DNA of 64,000 nt from Mycobacterium ahvazicum (GCF_900176255.2 NZ_FXEG02000003.1:310001-374000), one strand, 5' to 3'. Positions 27,349 through 35,428 are shown, counted from the stretch's first letter. Numbers and translations are program-made. Notes: generated from the letters alone by a model not told the origin.

Positions 27349-28470
27349 GTGGCTGACTCGTCGGCTCTGGCCGACCACATCGGCGAAGTGGCATTGATCG
27401 ACCACCACGTCCACGGATGCTGGTCGGAGCCGGGCGATCTGCGACGGTTCGAGAACGCCCTCAACGAGGCCAATACCGACCCCCTGACCGACTCGGGTTT
27501 CGACTCACAGCTGGGCTTCGCGGTGCGTGCCCACTGCGGCCCGATCCTCGAATTACCGAAACATACTGATCCACAACGCTATTGGGAGCGCCGCAGCACA
27601 TTCACCGAATGCGAGCTGGCACGCCTGTTTCTGCGGGCGGCCGGAGTGAGCGACTGGCTGGTGGACACCGGGATAGGCGCCGGCACCACAGACATCCCGG
27701 AGTTGAGCGCATTGTCAGGAAACCGGGTCCACGAGATCGTCCGTCTCGAGCAGGTGGCCGAGCAGGCCGCACGGGCGCCCGGTGACTATGCGTCGGCATT
27801 CGCCGAAATCCTGCACGCGCGCGCCGCCAGTGCCGTCGGCACCAAGTCGATCCTGGCCTACCGCGGCGGTTTCGACGGCGACCTGACCGAACCGCGCCCG
27901 GCCGAAGTCGCCCAGGCCGCGCAGCGGTGGCGGGACCTCGGCGGAACCCGGCTACAGGATCGAGTTCTGCTGCGTTTCGGGCTGCACCAGGCGTTGCGCC
28001 TCGGTAAGCCGCTGCAATTCCATGTCGGGTTCGGCGACCGCGACTGCGACCTGCACAAAGCCAATCCGCTGTACCTCCTCGACTTTCTGCGCCAATCCGG
28101 CGGCACCCCGGTCATGTTGCTGCACTGCTATCCCTACGAGCGTGAGGCGGGCTACCTCGCCCAGGCTTTCAACAACGTCTATCTCGACGGCGGGTTGAGC
28201 ATCAACTACCTGGGCGCCCGGGCGCCGGCGTTGATCGCCCGGCTGCTGGAGATGGCACCGTTTCACAAGATCCTGTACTCGTCGGACGGCTTCGGGCCGG
28301 CCGAATTGCACTATCTGGGTGCGGCGTTGTGGCGCAAGGGTATTCACCGCGTACTGAGTGGATTTGTCGACGACGGCGAATGGTGCGAACGCGATGCAAT
28401 GCGCGTTGTCGATCTTATTTCCCACCAGAACGCCGCCCGTGTCTATCGGCTGGACGCGCCCGGTCACTGA
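27349..28470 (+). CDS. Amidohydrolase family protein (FluG N-terminal-like), Rv1879-like
   Basis: A 373-residue amidohydrolase_2-type TIM-barrel metal hydrolase. The first-strand motif is IDHHVHGCW (His-x-His, about 13-21); the LQFHVGFGD and MLLHCYPYEREAGYLA segments carry the later metal histidines; KILYSSDGFGPAELHYLGA has the C-terminal metal Asp. The start is GTG 27349, two bases after glnA3. Fungal FluG fuses exactly these two modules, amidohydrolase plus GS-like, in one protein, so the pair probably makes and hydrolyses, or channels, one gamma-glutamyl compound (inference). Confidence 0.86.
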   Translation: MADSSALADHIGEVALIDHHVHGCWSEPGDLRRFENALNEANTDPLTDSGFDSQLGFAVRAHCGPILELPKHTDPQRYWERRSTFTECELARLFLRAAGVSDWLVDTGIGAGTTDIPELSALSGNRVHEIVRLEQVAEQAARAPGDYASAFAEILHARAASAVGTKSILAYRGGFDGDLTEPRPAEVAQAAQRWRDLGGTRLQDRVLLRFGLHQALRLGKPLQFHVGFGDRDCDLHKANPLYLLDFLRQSGGTPVMLLHCYPYEREAGYLAQAFNNVYLDGGLSINYLGARAPALIARLLEMAPFHKILYSSDGFGPAELHYLGAALWRKGIHRVLSGFVDDGEWCERDAMRVVDLISHQNAARVYRLDAPGH

Positions 28471-28539
28471 AGCCGGAATTTCGGCTATCGTGCGCAGGGG
28501 GAGATGGCGCGGCGGCGGTTCCCCCAGACAAGGCGTTTC

Positions 28540-30003
28540 GTGGACAGACGTGATTTCCTCAAATGGGCTGGGCTCGCGGCGGCAGCCGCCGGGCCCGTCC
28601 AGGCCTGCTCGCGCCCGGCTGCACCCTCGCCGCCCAACGGCAAGGCCGACTACACGCTGCGAATCGGCACCGGCACCGTCGAATTGGCCCCAGACCTGAT
28701 TGTCTCCACCACCGTCTACAACGGTCAGTTCCCCGGTCCGCTGGTGCGCTTGAAAGAAGGCCAACGAACCTGGGTCGATATCTACAACGACACCGACACC
28801 CCCGAGCAATTGCACTGGCACGGCCAACAGCTCGGTGTGGACGTCGACGGCGCCGCCGAAGAGGGCACGCCGTATATCCCCGCACACGGGATGCGTCGGA
28901 TCACGTTCGTGCCCGGCCCGGCGGGCTTCCGCTTCTATCACACCCACGTGGTCCCGCGAGCCGACCTGTCCCGGGGCCAGTACGGCGGCCTGGTGGGTCC
29001 GGTCTACGTCGAACCCAAGCAGAATCCCGGCGCATACGACCAAGAGATGTTCCTGACACTCAAAGAGTTTGAGCCCAGCTTCAGCCGCGGGGGCGACATG
29101 GCCAGCGACTTCCTGGCCGGCACCGCAGACCCAGGGCTGAAAGAGAAAGGCGAAGCGGCGATGAGGACCGCACTCGCCCGCGGCGAGCCACACGGGTATG
29201 AGGTCAGCTACTCAGCGTTCTCCGTCAACGGGCACAAGCTGGGCAGCGGCGATCCACTCCGCGTCCAGGCGGGGCAGCGGGTGCTGCTCCATGTCCTCAA
29301 CGGCAGCGCGACCGAAAGCCGCAGCCTGGCCCTGCCCGGCCACACCTTCACGGTGATCGCACTCGACGGCAACCCCGTGCCGAATCGGGCGCGAGTCCCG
29401 GTGCTCTGGCTCGGCGCCGCCGAGCGGATCTCGGCGGTGGTCGAGATGACCGCGCCGGGAGTGTGGGTACTCGGCGATCTCTCCGACGATGACCGTGGCC
29501 ACGGCATGGGCGTGGTGGTCGAATATGCCGGTCGAGGTGGGGAGCCACTGTGGACACCGCCCCCTCCGTTCCAATGGGACTACCGGCTTTTCGCGGCGGG
29601 TACTCCCACCGGGGTCCCGCCACCCGACCACACCATCGAAATGCTGATCGAGAAACGCAACGCGGCGGACAACGGCTTCAACATCTGGACCGTGAACGGT
29701 GCCTCATTCTCCATGGACAGCAACACACCCGTACTGGATGTGCAGCGCAACGGGCGCTACCGGCTGCGCTTTCGCAATGCCACCGACGATTTGCATCCGA
29801 TGCATTTGCACCGCCACACGTTCGAAATCACCCAGTTCGCCGGCACAGCGACGGCCGGCGTGCACAAGGATGTCGCGATGCTCGGCGGCTACCAAAGCCT
29901 GGAGATCGATTTCGTCGCCGATCAGCCCGGCCTGTCGCTGCTGCATTGCCATCAACAGATCCACATGGACTACGGGCTGATGCTGCTGCTCAACGCCGCC
30001 TAG
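28540..30003 (+). CDS. Multicopper oxidase, Tat-exported
   Basis: A copper oxidase of about 487 residues with three cupredoxin domains. Copper motifs are visible: LHWHGQQLG, YHTHVVPRA, the C-terminal HPMHLHRHTFEI and HCHQQIHMDYGLM. The N-terminus VDRRDFLKWAGLAAAAAG is a twin-arginine signal; the following PVQAC is a poor lipobox, so lipidation is uncertain. I use GTG 28540 because it begins the usual Tat leader; ATG 28504 is in frame but its purine-rich site abuts the start codon. The enzyme may oxidise Cu(I), Fe(II) or phenols in the envelope. M. tuberculosis has a related MmcO elsewhere (recall). Confidence 0.87.
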   Translation: MDRRDFLKWAGLAAAAAGPVQACSRPAAPSPPNGKADYTLRIGTGTVELAPDLIVSTTVYNGQFPGPLVRLKEGQRTWVDIYNDTDTPEQLHWHGQQLGVDVDGAAEEGTPYIPAHGMRRITFVPGPAGFRFYHTHVVPRADLSRGQYGGLVGPVYVEPKQNPGAYDQEMFLTLKEFEPSFSRGGDMASDFLAGTADPGLKEKGEAAMRTALARGEPHGYEVSYSAFSVNGHKLGSGDPLRVQAGQRVLLHVLNGSATESRSLALPGHTFTVIALDGNPVPNRARVPVLWLGAAERISAVVEMTAPGVWVLGDLSDDDRGHGMGVVVEYAGRGGEPLWTPPPPFQWDYRLFAAGTPTGVPPPDHTIEMLIEKRNAADNGFNIWTVNGASFSMDSNTPVLDVQRNGRYRLRFRNATDDLHPMHLHRHTFEITQFAGTATAGVHKDVAMLGGYQSLEIDFVADQPGLSLLHCHQQIHMDYGLMLLLNAA

Positions 30004-30117
30004 CCGCCGGATGCAACGTTGGGGTGCAACGGTTTTCGTCCGCAATACGGATGGTGGTGTGAAAGACCGGCAATCCGGGTAGTCGACCCCGAGGCACGCC
30101 GAGGACAGGACGCGCAC

Positions 30118-30951
30118 ATGGGGATCGTAGGAGAGGCGGTTGACTGGACCCGTCGACAGGTCGTGTCCAGAGTCCCCAAAGCCGACCTCGACCAGCGGGA
30201 TCCCGACTACATCCGCGACCAGTTGCCGGGCACCTGGCTGCTCGCATCGCTGTACTTCCGGGCAGACGTCCAGGGGTTGGATCGGATCCCCAGCGAAGGT
30301 CCGGTGTTGATGGTCGGTAACCACAGCGGCGGCAACGTGCCCCCCGACACCTTCGTCTTCACGCTCGCGTTCTGTTCGTACTTCGGCGTCGAGCGGCCGT
30401 TCTACCAGCTGGCTCACAATCTCGTCGTCTCAGCACCGCCGCTGGGCTGGTTGCGTAAGTTCGGCACCGTCGCCGCCAATCCCGAAAATGCCCGTCTGGC
30501 ACTGGATTCCGGCGCGGCGCTACTGGTGTACCCCGGCGGAGACTATGAAGTGTTCCGGCCGTCGTGGGAGCGCCACAAGGTCGACTTCGGTGGCCGAATG
30601 GGATACGTCAGGCTGGCCCGGGAGGCAGGCGTGCCGATCGTCCCCGTCGCCGCCGTCGGGGGACAGGAGAGCGCGCTGTTCCTCAACCGCGGGCAGTGGC
30701 TGGCCAAAGCTCTGATGGCGGATAAGTTGCTGCGGCTCAAGAGCATTCCGATATCACTGGCGTTGCCCTGGGGGTTGAACATCGGCGACCTGGCGGGCCA
30801 CATACCGCTGCCCACCAAGATCGCGATCGAGGTGCAGGAACCGATCGACGTCGACGGCGCCGACGAAGCGGTGCATGACAAGGTCATCGCCAGCCTGCAG
30901 GGCGCCGTCGACCGGCTGGCCGCCAAACGTCGTCTGCCGGTGATCGGCTGA
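30118..30951 (+). CDS. PlsC-type acyltransferase family protein
   Basis: A 277-residue membrane-associated acyltransferase of the lysophospholipid acyltransferase superfamily, in the group near diacylglycerol acyltransferase-like DAGAT/PlsC proteins. Its active-site box reads VGNHSGGNVPPDTF; the standard NHxxxxD is stretched to NHSGGNVPPD, which is usual for this mycobacterial subgroup. Block II is YPGGDYEVFRP and block III VPIVPVAAVGGQES. ATG 30118 with GAGGACAGGA upstream is used. Its stop overlaps the start of the SRPBCC gene (TGATG), so the two are translated together. Confidence 0.85.
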   Translation: MGIVGEAVDWTRRQVVSRVPKADLDQRDPDYIRDQLPGTWLLASLYFRADVQGLDRIPSEGPVLMVGNHSGGNVPPDTFVFTLAFCSYFGVERPFYQLAHNLVVSAPPLGWLRKFGTVAANPENARLALDSGAALLVYPGGDYEVFRPSWERHKVDFGGRMGYVRLAREAGVPIVPVAAVGGQESALFLNRGQWLAKALMADKLLRLKSIPISLALPWGLNIGDLAGHIPLPTKIAIEVQEPIDVDGADEAVHDKVIASLQGAVDRLAAKRRLPVIG

Positions 30952-31385
30952 TGCGCGTCGAACGCCGATGCGTTATCCAGGCGGACCGCCAGTCCGTGTG
31001 GAAAATCGTCAGTGACCCGGGCTGCTACCCGACGTTCATGACGAACCTCGAACGGTGGGAAGCGGCGAACGAGCGGGCGGCCGGCGTGGGTGCCCGGTAT
31101 ACCGTCCACTGGAAGATCGGGTCGGTGCCGGTTGGCGGCCTGATCGAGGTGGTCGAATTCGACGAGCGGCGCGACCTGGCATGGGTTGGTATCACCGGCG
31201 TCACGCTGCGGGGGCGCATCCGGCTGCGAGACGAGGCCGCCGGCCAAACGAAAGTGACTTTCCGGCTGTCGTATCAAGCCCCGGGTGGAATCCTGGGCTA
31301 CATCGCCGACCGAATCGCGGTGCGTCAGGTGGGGCGCACGCTGTCCGACACACTCAGGTGCCTCAAGCAACTCGCTGAGTCCTAG
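30951..31385 (+). CDS. SRPBCC (START-like) family protein
   Basis: A 144-residue polyketide-cyclase/START-fold protein with a hydrophobic ligand cavity. The start RRCVIQADRQSVWKIVSDPG is the typical first strand and helices, the ERWEAANERAAGVGARYTVH segment forms the second, and the QAPGGILGYIADRIAVRQVG stretch the C-terminal helix. It overlaps the acyltransferase stop by one base, suggesting a lipid or polyketide substrate shared with it (inference). Confidence 0.84.
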   Translation: MRVERRCVIQADRQSVWKIVSDPGCYPTFMTNLERWEAANERAAGVGARYTVHWKIGSVPVGGLIEVVEFDERRDLAWVGITGVTLRGRIRLRDEAAGQTKVTFRLSYQAPGGILGYIADRIAVRQVGRTLSDTLRCLKQLAES

Positions 31386-31524
31386 TCGATTCGTCTGAGA
31401 TCGACAGCGCGCGTTGTCATCGCGATCGCCGATCAGTGGGAATTTCCGGGCACAGCGCCCCGTTTGCTGGAATCGAACCAGGCGGCTGGTCTCGAGGCAA
31501 TCCAGCGAGGGGGGTGGCTTTTCG

Positions 31525-33564
31525 ATGCGGGCCAGGAGCCGGCGGATTGGCTGGCACGGCCGGCCGAGGACGACAAGCGGTAGCGCACGCCCCGGATCCC
31601 GGGTCCGCACCGCGAATTGGCTGATCCACATGTCCCTTCCGATGCTGGCGTTGTGGTTACTGCTCGGCATACCCAGCGTCGACCTGGAATGGGACAACCG
31701 GATGGCGCACTTCGTGCTCGTCCTGTCGACAGCGCTGGTATGCGTCGCGTTGGGTGTCCTGATCGGCCGGGAGGCGCGCACCCGGGATGACGCCCGTCTC
31801 TGGCTGGTGTCATTGGTGTTTACGACGACCGCCGGCTTTTTCGGGGTGCATGCGCTGTTCACGCCCGGGGTGCTGATGGACACGTCCGACGCGGAGTTCA
31901 TGTTGCCGACCCGGATGGGTCTCGTCTTGGCCGGCGTGATCGCGCTGGCCTCGTCGGTGAATTTCACGCCGGCCCGTAATGCCCGCCTCTGGTCATGGCG
32001 CCGGCGTTTGACGGCACTGGTCTGGTTGCTGATGGCGGCCTGCGCGGTGCTGATCGTGGGCGGCACGCTGGACCGGCTGCCGGATCAACCGCAGCTGGAA
32101 GGCATCGAGCAGGCCGGGGCACTGGCCGGGGGCGTGCTGTTCGCGGCCGCGGCGTTGGCCTACTTCCCGATCTATCGGCGACGCCCCGCCGTCGTCGTCA
32201 TGTCGGTGCTCAGTGCCTTCGTGCTGCTGGCCGAGGCGTCGGTGGCGTTGGCACTCGGGATGAGCTGGCACGCCTCATGGTGGCTGTGGCACGTGCTCAT
32301 GACTCTGGCCTTCTGCTTCATCGCCTACAGCGCCCGGGTGCAATTCCGCCGCGAAGGCTCGGTCCGGGGGCTGTTCGATGCGCTGGCCACCCAGCAGACC
32401 ATCGCCGATCTGCGGCGCGATTACGCCGTGGCGCTGGAGGAGATGGTCGACGTGCTGCAGCGCCGCGAGCGTGGCGACCAGGTGGCACCGGGCGCCGCCG
32501 CAGCACGGCTCGCGGACCGGTTCGAGCTGTCCGAGCAACAGGTCGCCGTCCTCGAGCGGGGCGCGCAGGCGCTCGGCACCGAGCGCGAGCGCGTCCGCAA
32601 GCTGGGCACCCTGATCGCACTGGGTCGGGAGTCCAGCGTCATCCAGGACGAGGACGCGCTGCTCGGCCGGGTGATGGCGGCTATCGCGGACGCCTTCCCC
32701 GGTGACCGGTTTCGTCTGGGCATCGTTCGCGACGGCGAGATCGACTTCGGTGACGACGCGACCTCCGACGACCCGCTGCAGCTCCCGCTGATGGTCAAGG
32801 GCCAGATCGCCGGCGTGATCGAGGCGTATCGACCCGACGGCTCCTTCGATGACGCCGATGTCGCGCTGCTGCGCTCGTTCGCCACTCAATCCTCCATCGC
32901 ACTGGAGAACGCCCGGCTCTACCACCACCTGGACGGCCTGTTCCGCAGCTATATGTCACCGGCGGTCGCGACCGCGCTGCTCGCCGACCCGGAGCAAGCT
33001 GGGCTGGGCGGCGCTATCACCGAGGTGACGGTGATGATGGCCGATCTGCATGGCTTCACCCCGTTCGCGGAAGCCACCTCTCCGGATCAGGTGGTGACCA
33101 TGCTGAATACCTACTACGGCGCGGTCGTTCCGGTGATTCTCGAGGCGGGTGGCACCGTCCTGCAGTTCGTCGGCGACGCGGTGATGGCAATCTGGGGCGC
33201 TCCGGCCAGGCAGGCGGATCACGCGGTACGCGCCGCGGGTGCTGCACTCGCACTGCATTCCGTCGTCGAGGAGGCTGCGGGCGGGCATGCCGACTGGCCG
33301 CGTTTTCGGGTTGGCATCAACACCGGGCCGGCACTGGTGGGCAACATCGGCGCGGAGCAGATGCGCAGCTTCACCGCGATCGGGGACACGATGAATCTGG
33401 CTGCGCGGCTGCAGAACCTGGCCGAGCCGGGTCAGGTGGTGGTCGGCCCAAGCACCTCGGCAGTGCTCGGTACGGCTGCCCGGGTCAGCCGGCATGGCTG
33501 GGTGAAGGTCAAAGGCAAGCGCGACCCGGTCCGGCTCTGCGTGCTGCACGAATTAGCGTCATAG
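31525..33564 (+). CDS. Membrane-anchored class III nucleotide cyclase with GAF domain
   Basis: A 679-residue protein with about eight N-terminal membrane segments (residues 30-280), a coiled stretch, a GAF-like domain (about 375-470; DVALLRSFATQSSIALENAR ends it) and a class III cyclase domain (about 490-650). Metal aspartates are Asp507 (MADLHGFT) and Asp551 (FVGDAVMAIWGAP); the transition-state Asn and Arg are in GDTMNLAARLQ. The adenine-selecting Lys before GD is Gln547. ATG 31525 has GAGGGGGG upstream; the frame extends to 31414. The product is probably cAMP, but Gln at this site, as in Rv0386-type enzymes, leaves nucleotide specificity open. I recall no counterpart at this place in M. 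tuberculosis. Confidence 0.88.
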   Translation: MRARSRRIGWHGRPRTTSGSARPGSRVRTANWLIHMSLPMLALWLLLGIPSVDLEWDNRMAHFVLVLSTALVCVALGVLIGREARTRDDARLWLVSLVFTTTAGFFGVHALFTPGVLMDTSDAEFMLPTRMGLVLAGVIALASSVNFTPARNARLWSWRRRLTALVWLLMAACAVLIVGGTLDRLPDQPQLEGIEQAGALAGGVLFAAAALAYFPIYRRRPAVVVMSVLSAFVLLAEASVALALGMSWHASWWLWHVLMTLAFCFIAYSARVQFRREGSVRGLFDALATQQTIADLRRDYAVALEEMVDVLQRRERGDQVAPGAAAARLADRFELSEQQVAVLERGAQALGTERERVRKLGTLIALGRESSVIQDEDALLGRVMAAIADAFPGDRFRLGIVRDGEIDFGDDATSDDPLQLPLMVKGQIAGVIEAYRPDGSFDDADVALLRSFATQSSIALENARLYHHLDGLFRSYMSPAVATALLADPEQAGLGGAITEVTVMMADLHGFTPFAEATSPDQVVTMLNTYYGAVVPVILEAGGTVLQFVGDAVMAIWGAPARQADHAVRAAGAALALHSVVEEAAGGHADWPRFRVGINTGPALVGNIGAEQMRSFTAIGDTMNLAARLQNLAEPGQVVVGPSTSAVLGTAARVSRHGWVKVKGKRDPVRLCVLHELAS

Positions 33565-33991
33565 CAACGGCTTTTCGCGGGTCTGTTATACGTTTCGCCC
33601 AGTGGACGAAGGGCACCGTCGGCGCGAAACTCGTTGGCTTGCTGGAAAACACACCCTTAGCGGCGCCGGCACGATCTTGCGCGATGTTTGTCCGAACCAC
33701 GAATTCACCTGCATTCCAGGCTAACGAGCGATCGATTCGGTCGCCGATAAACCTTAAGCCGAAAGTGTTTGCACCACCGTGCTACTGAGCTCTCGGCGTC
33801 TATTCACGTCGTGGGCGGGGACGAATTCGCATCCACGCGCCAACGAACACACTTGTCCCGCACACCGGCTCAGACGCTTAATCGCGTTGGGCGAGTATGT
33901 ATCCGGAATATCTTCTGCGCTGAATTCATCCCGCCAAAAAGCCGCCCCACACAGCACACGTTGGCTGGGCGCAGCTGGCCAAAGCGAGGGT
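33565..33991. other. Gene-poor stretch after the cyclase gene
   Basis: No convincing gene. The stretch is more AT-rich than its surroundings. An open frame on the minus strand (33754-34014) begins inside the large hairpin that ends the lipoprotein array and has no ribosome-binding site, so it is not called. It may be a remnant. Confidence 0.5.
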
Positions 33992-34029
33992 TCCGCGATA
34001 ATCCCTGCTGGCACAGGGATTATCGCGGA
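33992..34029 (-). terminator. Perfect 16-bp stem hairpin ending the mini-lipoprotein array
   Basis: TCCGCGATAATCCCTG (33992-34007) and CAGGGATTATCGCGGA (34014-34029) are perfectly complementary around the six-base loop CTGGCA. It lies 27 bp past the stop of the last mini-lipoprotein gene. No U-tract follows on either strand, as is common for mycobacterial hairpins, so intrinsic termination or transcript-end protection is inferred. Confidence 0.65.
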
Positions 34030-34056
34030 GTCACCCCGCGACTAATAAGCGCCTTA

Positions 34057-34182
34057 CTACGGCGTGAAGACCAGGCCAGAGCCGCCTGGGTCAATGGTGA
34101 GCGGGATCGTGCACCCTGATGCCGTAAGCGCGGTAAAGCCGAGGATCAAGGCGACGACAAATTTACTGCTGAGACGTGACAT
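34057..34182 (-). CDS. Mini-lipoprotein A (41 residues)
   Basis: Unrecognised small lipoprotein, first noted by reading the minus strand. The first 23 residues are a lipoprotein signal peptide: MSRLSSK, then the hydrophobic run FVVALILGFTALTA, then SG before Cys24. The mature, presumably lipid-modified peptide would be CTIPLTIDPGGSGLVFTP, 18 residues. The -3 position is Ala, so the lipobox fits only the relaxed pattern. GGGGG stands nine bases before ATG 34182. The signal peptide is clearly paralogous to copies B, C and D, but the upstream region is not; this is the most divergent copy. A 16-bp stem hairpin follows. The function is unknown. Confidence 0.72.
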   Translation of the reverse strand: MSRLSSKFVVALILGFTALTASGCTIPLTIDPGGSGLVFTP

Positions 34183-34586
34183 GGTGTTACCCCCGTTCGT
34201 CTAAGGACAATCTGTTTCCAGAGAGCCGTTCTGTTGCCCGAGACACACGTACAATACGACGCGAAAGAGCTTGATCACGAGTATTTTCCCGAAATCGCCG
34301 CAAAGTTTTTTCGCCTCTTGCATTCAATCGGTACGATTCTGAGCCGGGTCCCAGGGATACGGTATGTCGCTTCGAAATTCATTGCGGCACAATGCTTTTC
34401 AAATCAAGATCACCGGGAAATGGACTGGCACAAAGGGATGCGGTCAGGGCGCGACAAGATGTCGGGCCGGCTGCACCGCGTGTCCGCGACCGCAAGGGCC
34501 CAATTCCCGGCTGGGGCGGGCTACTCCGGGCCGCCGCGACGCGACCGCGCACGGTCGCTGGACCGTTTCACGGCGAGCAAGGACGG
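34183..34586. other. Spacer between mini-lipoprotein A and the zinc-ribbon gene
   Basis: No gene is called. A plus-strand frame from TTG 34234 to 34590 encodes 118 residues with a possible amphipathic stretch near residues 24-50, but it lacks a ribosome-binding site, its second half is compositionally random, and it runs against all neighbours. The leader of copy A must lie in the left end of this stretch. Confidence 0.45.
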
Positions 34587-34760
34587 CTAGCCCCAGTGCG
34601 GCGGCACTTCACTGCCCGGACAGTCGCCGTATCGGCAGTTAATGTCGCGCACCCGTCTGCGGATGACCTTGCCGTCGCTGTCCCGGATGTACTCAACCGT
34701 CGCCTCGGCTGCCCGCCGGCAATGAGGGCAGGTTTCCATTTCAGTTTCAAAACGCGGCAT
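34587..34760 (-). CDS. Small zinc-ribbon-like protein (57 residues)
   Basis: Small cytoplasmic protein with four cysteines in two pairs, Cys11/Cys14 (ETCPHCRR) and Cys42/Cys47 (INCRYGDCPG), separated by a charged, probably beta-hairpin segment (EYIRDSDGKVIRRRVRD). This is a zinc-ribbon layout, though the second pair has four residues between cysteines rather than two. GGGGAGGAGG stands six bases before ATG 34760, a very strong ribosome-binding site. It sits between mini-lipoprotein genes A and B on the same strand. I do not recognise a named family; nucleic-acid or protein binding is possible. Confidence 0.65.
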   Translation of the reverse strand: MPRFETEMETCPHCRRAAEATVEYIRDSDGKVIRRRVRDINCRYGDCPGSEVPPHWG

Positions 34761-34944
34761 CTGGTCCTCCTCCCCGTCGCGAAGTAATTGAAGCGTTCCA
34801 GATCACCATGCGGTGTGTACCCATGGACACTGTTTGGATCCCGGTTCAGCCCGGTGCCCATCCCGAAGAAGTGCATTCGGAAACGGGGTAGATGGAAACC
34901 CCTCGTCTTCCATCTGAGGGCAGCCCGCGGGCGCACAGCGCACC

Positions 34945-34983
34945 GTCTGTCCGGGCCGCGGATCATCCCCGGCCCGGACAGAC
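34945..34983. terminator. Perfect 13-bp inverted repeat (candidate terminator)
   Basis: GTCTGTCCGGGCC (34945-34957) and GGCCCGGACAGAC (34971-34983) are exact complements around a 13-base loop. It lies between copy B and the zinc-ribbon gene, both on the minus strand, and could end the copy B transcript or be a protein-binding dyad. No U-tract follows. Confidence 0.5.
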
Positions 34984-35035
34984 GCTCACAGGCGATCAGC
35001 CCTGCACGTGGCGCGCAGCGACTGCATTAAGCGGA

Positions 35036-35047
35036 TTCGTTAACGAA
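35036..35047. other. 12-bp palindrome TTCGTTAACGAA
   Basis: A perfect palindrome in the 421-bp stretch between the zinc-ribbon gene and copy B. It could be an operator half of a small-gene promoter; no second copy was found in the array. The rest of 34761-35181 holds only the 13-bp inverted repeat and no gene that I can support. Confidence 0.35.
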
Positions 35048-35181
35048 CACCCACACCGTGCGGACACACATGATGCCTACCCGAGGGCGTCATGCCGGGC
35101 CTGGCGCTGAACCGTAGCAAACGGCTTGAGGGAGTGCTCACCGACGCGTGAGAGGCGCGTAGCGCGACAACCTACGCGGCC

Positions 35182-35289
35182 TTACATCGAGATGTTGATG
35201 AGCGACAAGACCGGCGTGCAGCCGCTCGCCGCAACAGCGGTAAAGCCAAGGATTACGGCAACACTGATTTTGCTGGTCACACGCGACAT
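35182..35289 (-). CDS. Mini-lipoprotein B (35 residues)
   Basis: Second copy of the small lipoprotein family. MSRVTSK is followed by the hydrophobic run ISVAVILGFTAVAA and SG-Cys24; the mature peptide would be CTPVLSLINISM, 12 residues. TGGAG stands eight bases before ATG 35289. The leader contains a CCGGCTCT/AGAGCCGG hairpin 29 bases before the start and a conserved 36-bp block 104 bases before it, both shared with copies C and D. The function is unknown; the length and lipobox recall entericidin-type lipoproteins, but no sequence relation is visible. Confidence 0.75.
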   Translation of the reverse strand: MSRVTSKISVAVILGFTAVAASGCTPVLSLINISM

Positions 35290-35317
35290 AACGCACTCCA
35301 TTCGTCCCGGTTAGCGC

Positions 35318-35337
35318 CCGGCTCTATTGAGAGCCGG
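35318..35337 (-). promoter_or_regulatory. Leader hairpin of copy B
   Basis: CCGGCTCT and AGAGCCGG pair perfectly (8 bp) around a four-base loop, beginning 29 bases upstream of the copy B ATG. The copies C and D have a hairpin at the same place with different but still pairing bases, which indicates selection on RNA structure (inference). Confidence 0.6.
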
Positions 35338-35392
35338 CCGTATGGCGTCAGGAGTCGCAAAAAACGACCGCTCCCGACTCCGAACAACAATT

Positions 35393-35428
35393 AGCTGGCA
35401 TGAAGGCGCCCACCATCGCATTCAGACC
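35393..35428 (-). repeat. 36-bp upstream repeat, copy B
   Basis: A block beginning AGCTGGCATGAAGGCGCCCA on the plus strand and ending CATTCAGACC, found 104 bases upstream of the copy B start. It differs from the copy D block at two positions and from copy C at three to four. It probably contains the promoter or an operator of the mini-lipoprotein genes (inference). Confidence 0.7.

Noticed and set aside
33754..34014. Minus-strand frame of 86 codons before the array end
   Set aside because: Its start lies inside the 16-bp stem hairpin and no ribosome-binding site is present; at best a remnant.
34234..34590. Plus-strand frame of 118 codons with a possible amphipathic helix
   Set aside because: TTG start, no ribosome-binding site, opposite to the array, and its second half looks random.
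34057..34760. Toxin-antitoxin pair of mini-lipoprotein and zinc-ribbon protein
   Set aside because: The genes are not overlapping or coupled, other copies lack such a partner, and no antitoxin DNA-binding motif is seen.
34568..34966. Minus-strand frame of 132 codons overlapping the zinc-ribbon gene
   Set aside because: It overlaps the zinc-ribbon gene in another frame, and the latter has the strong ribosome-binding site and paired cysteines. The part before it (MHFFGMGTGL onward) remains unexplained.
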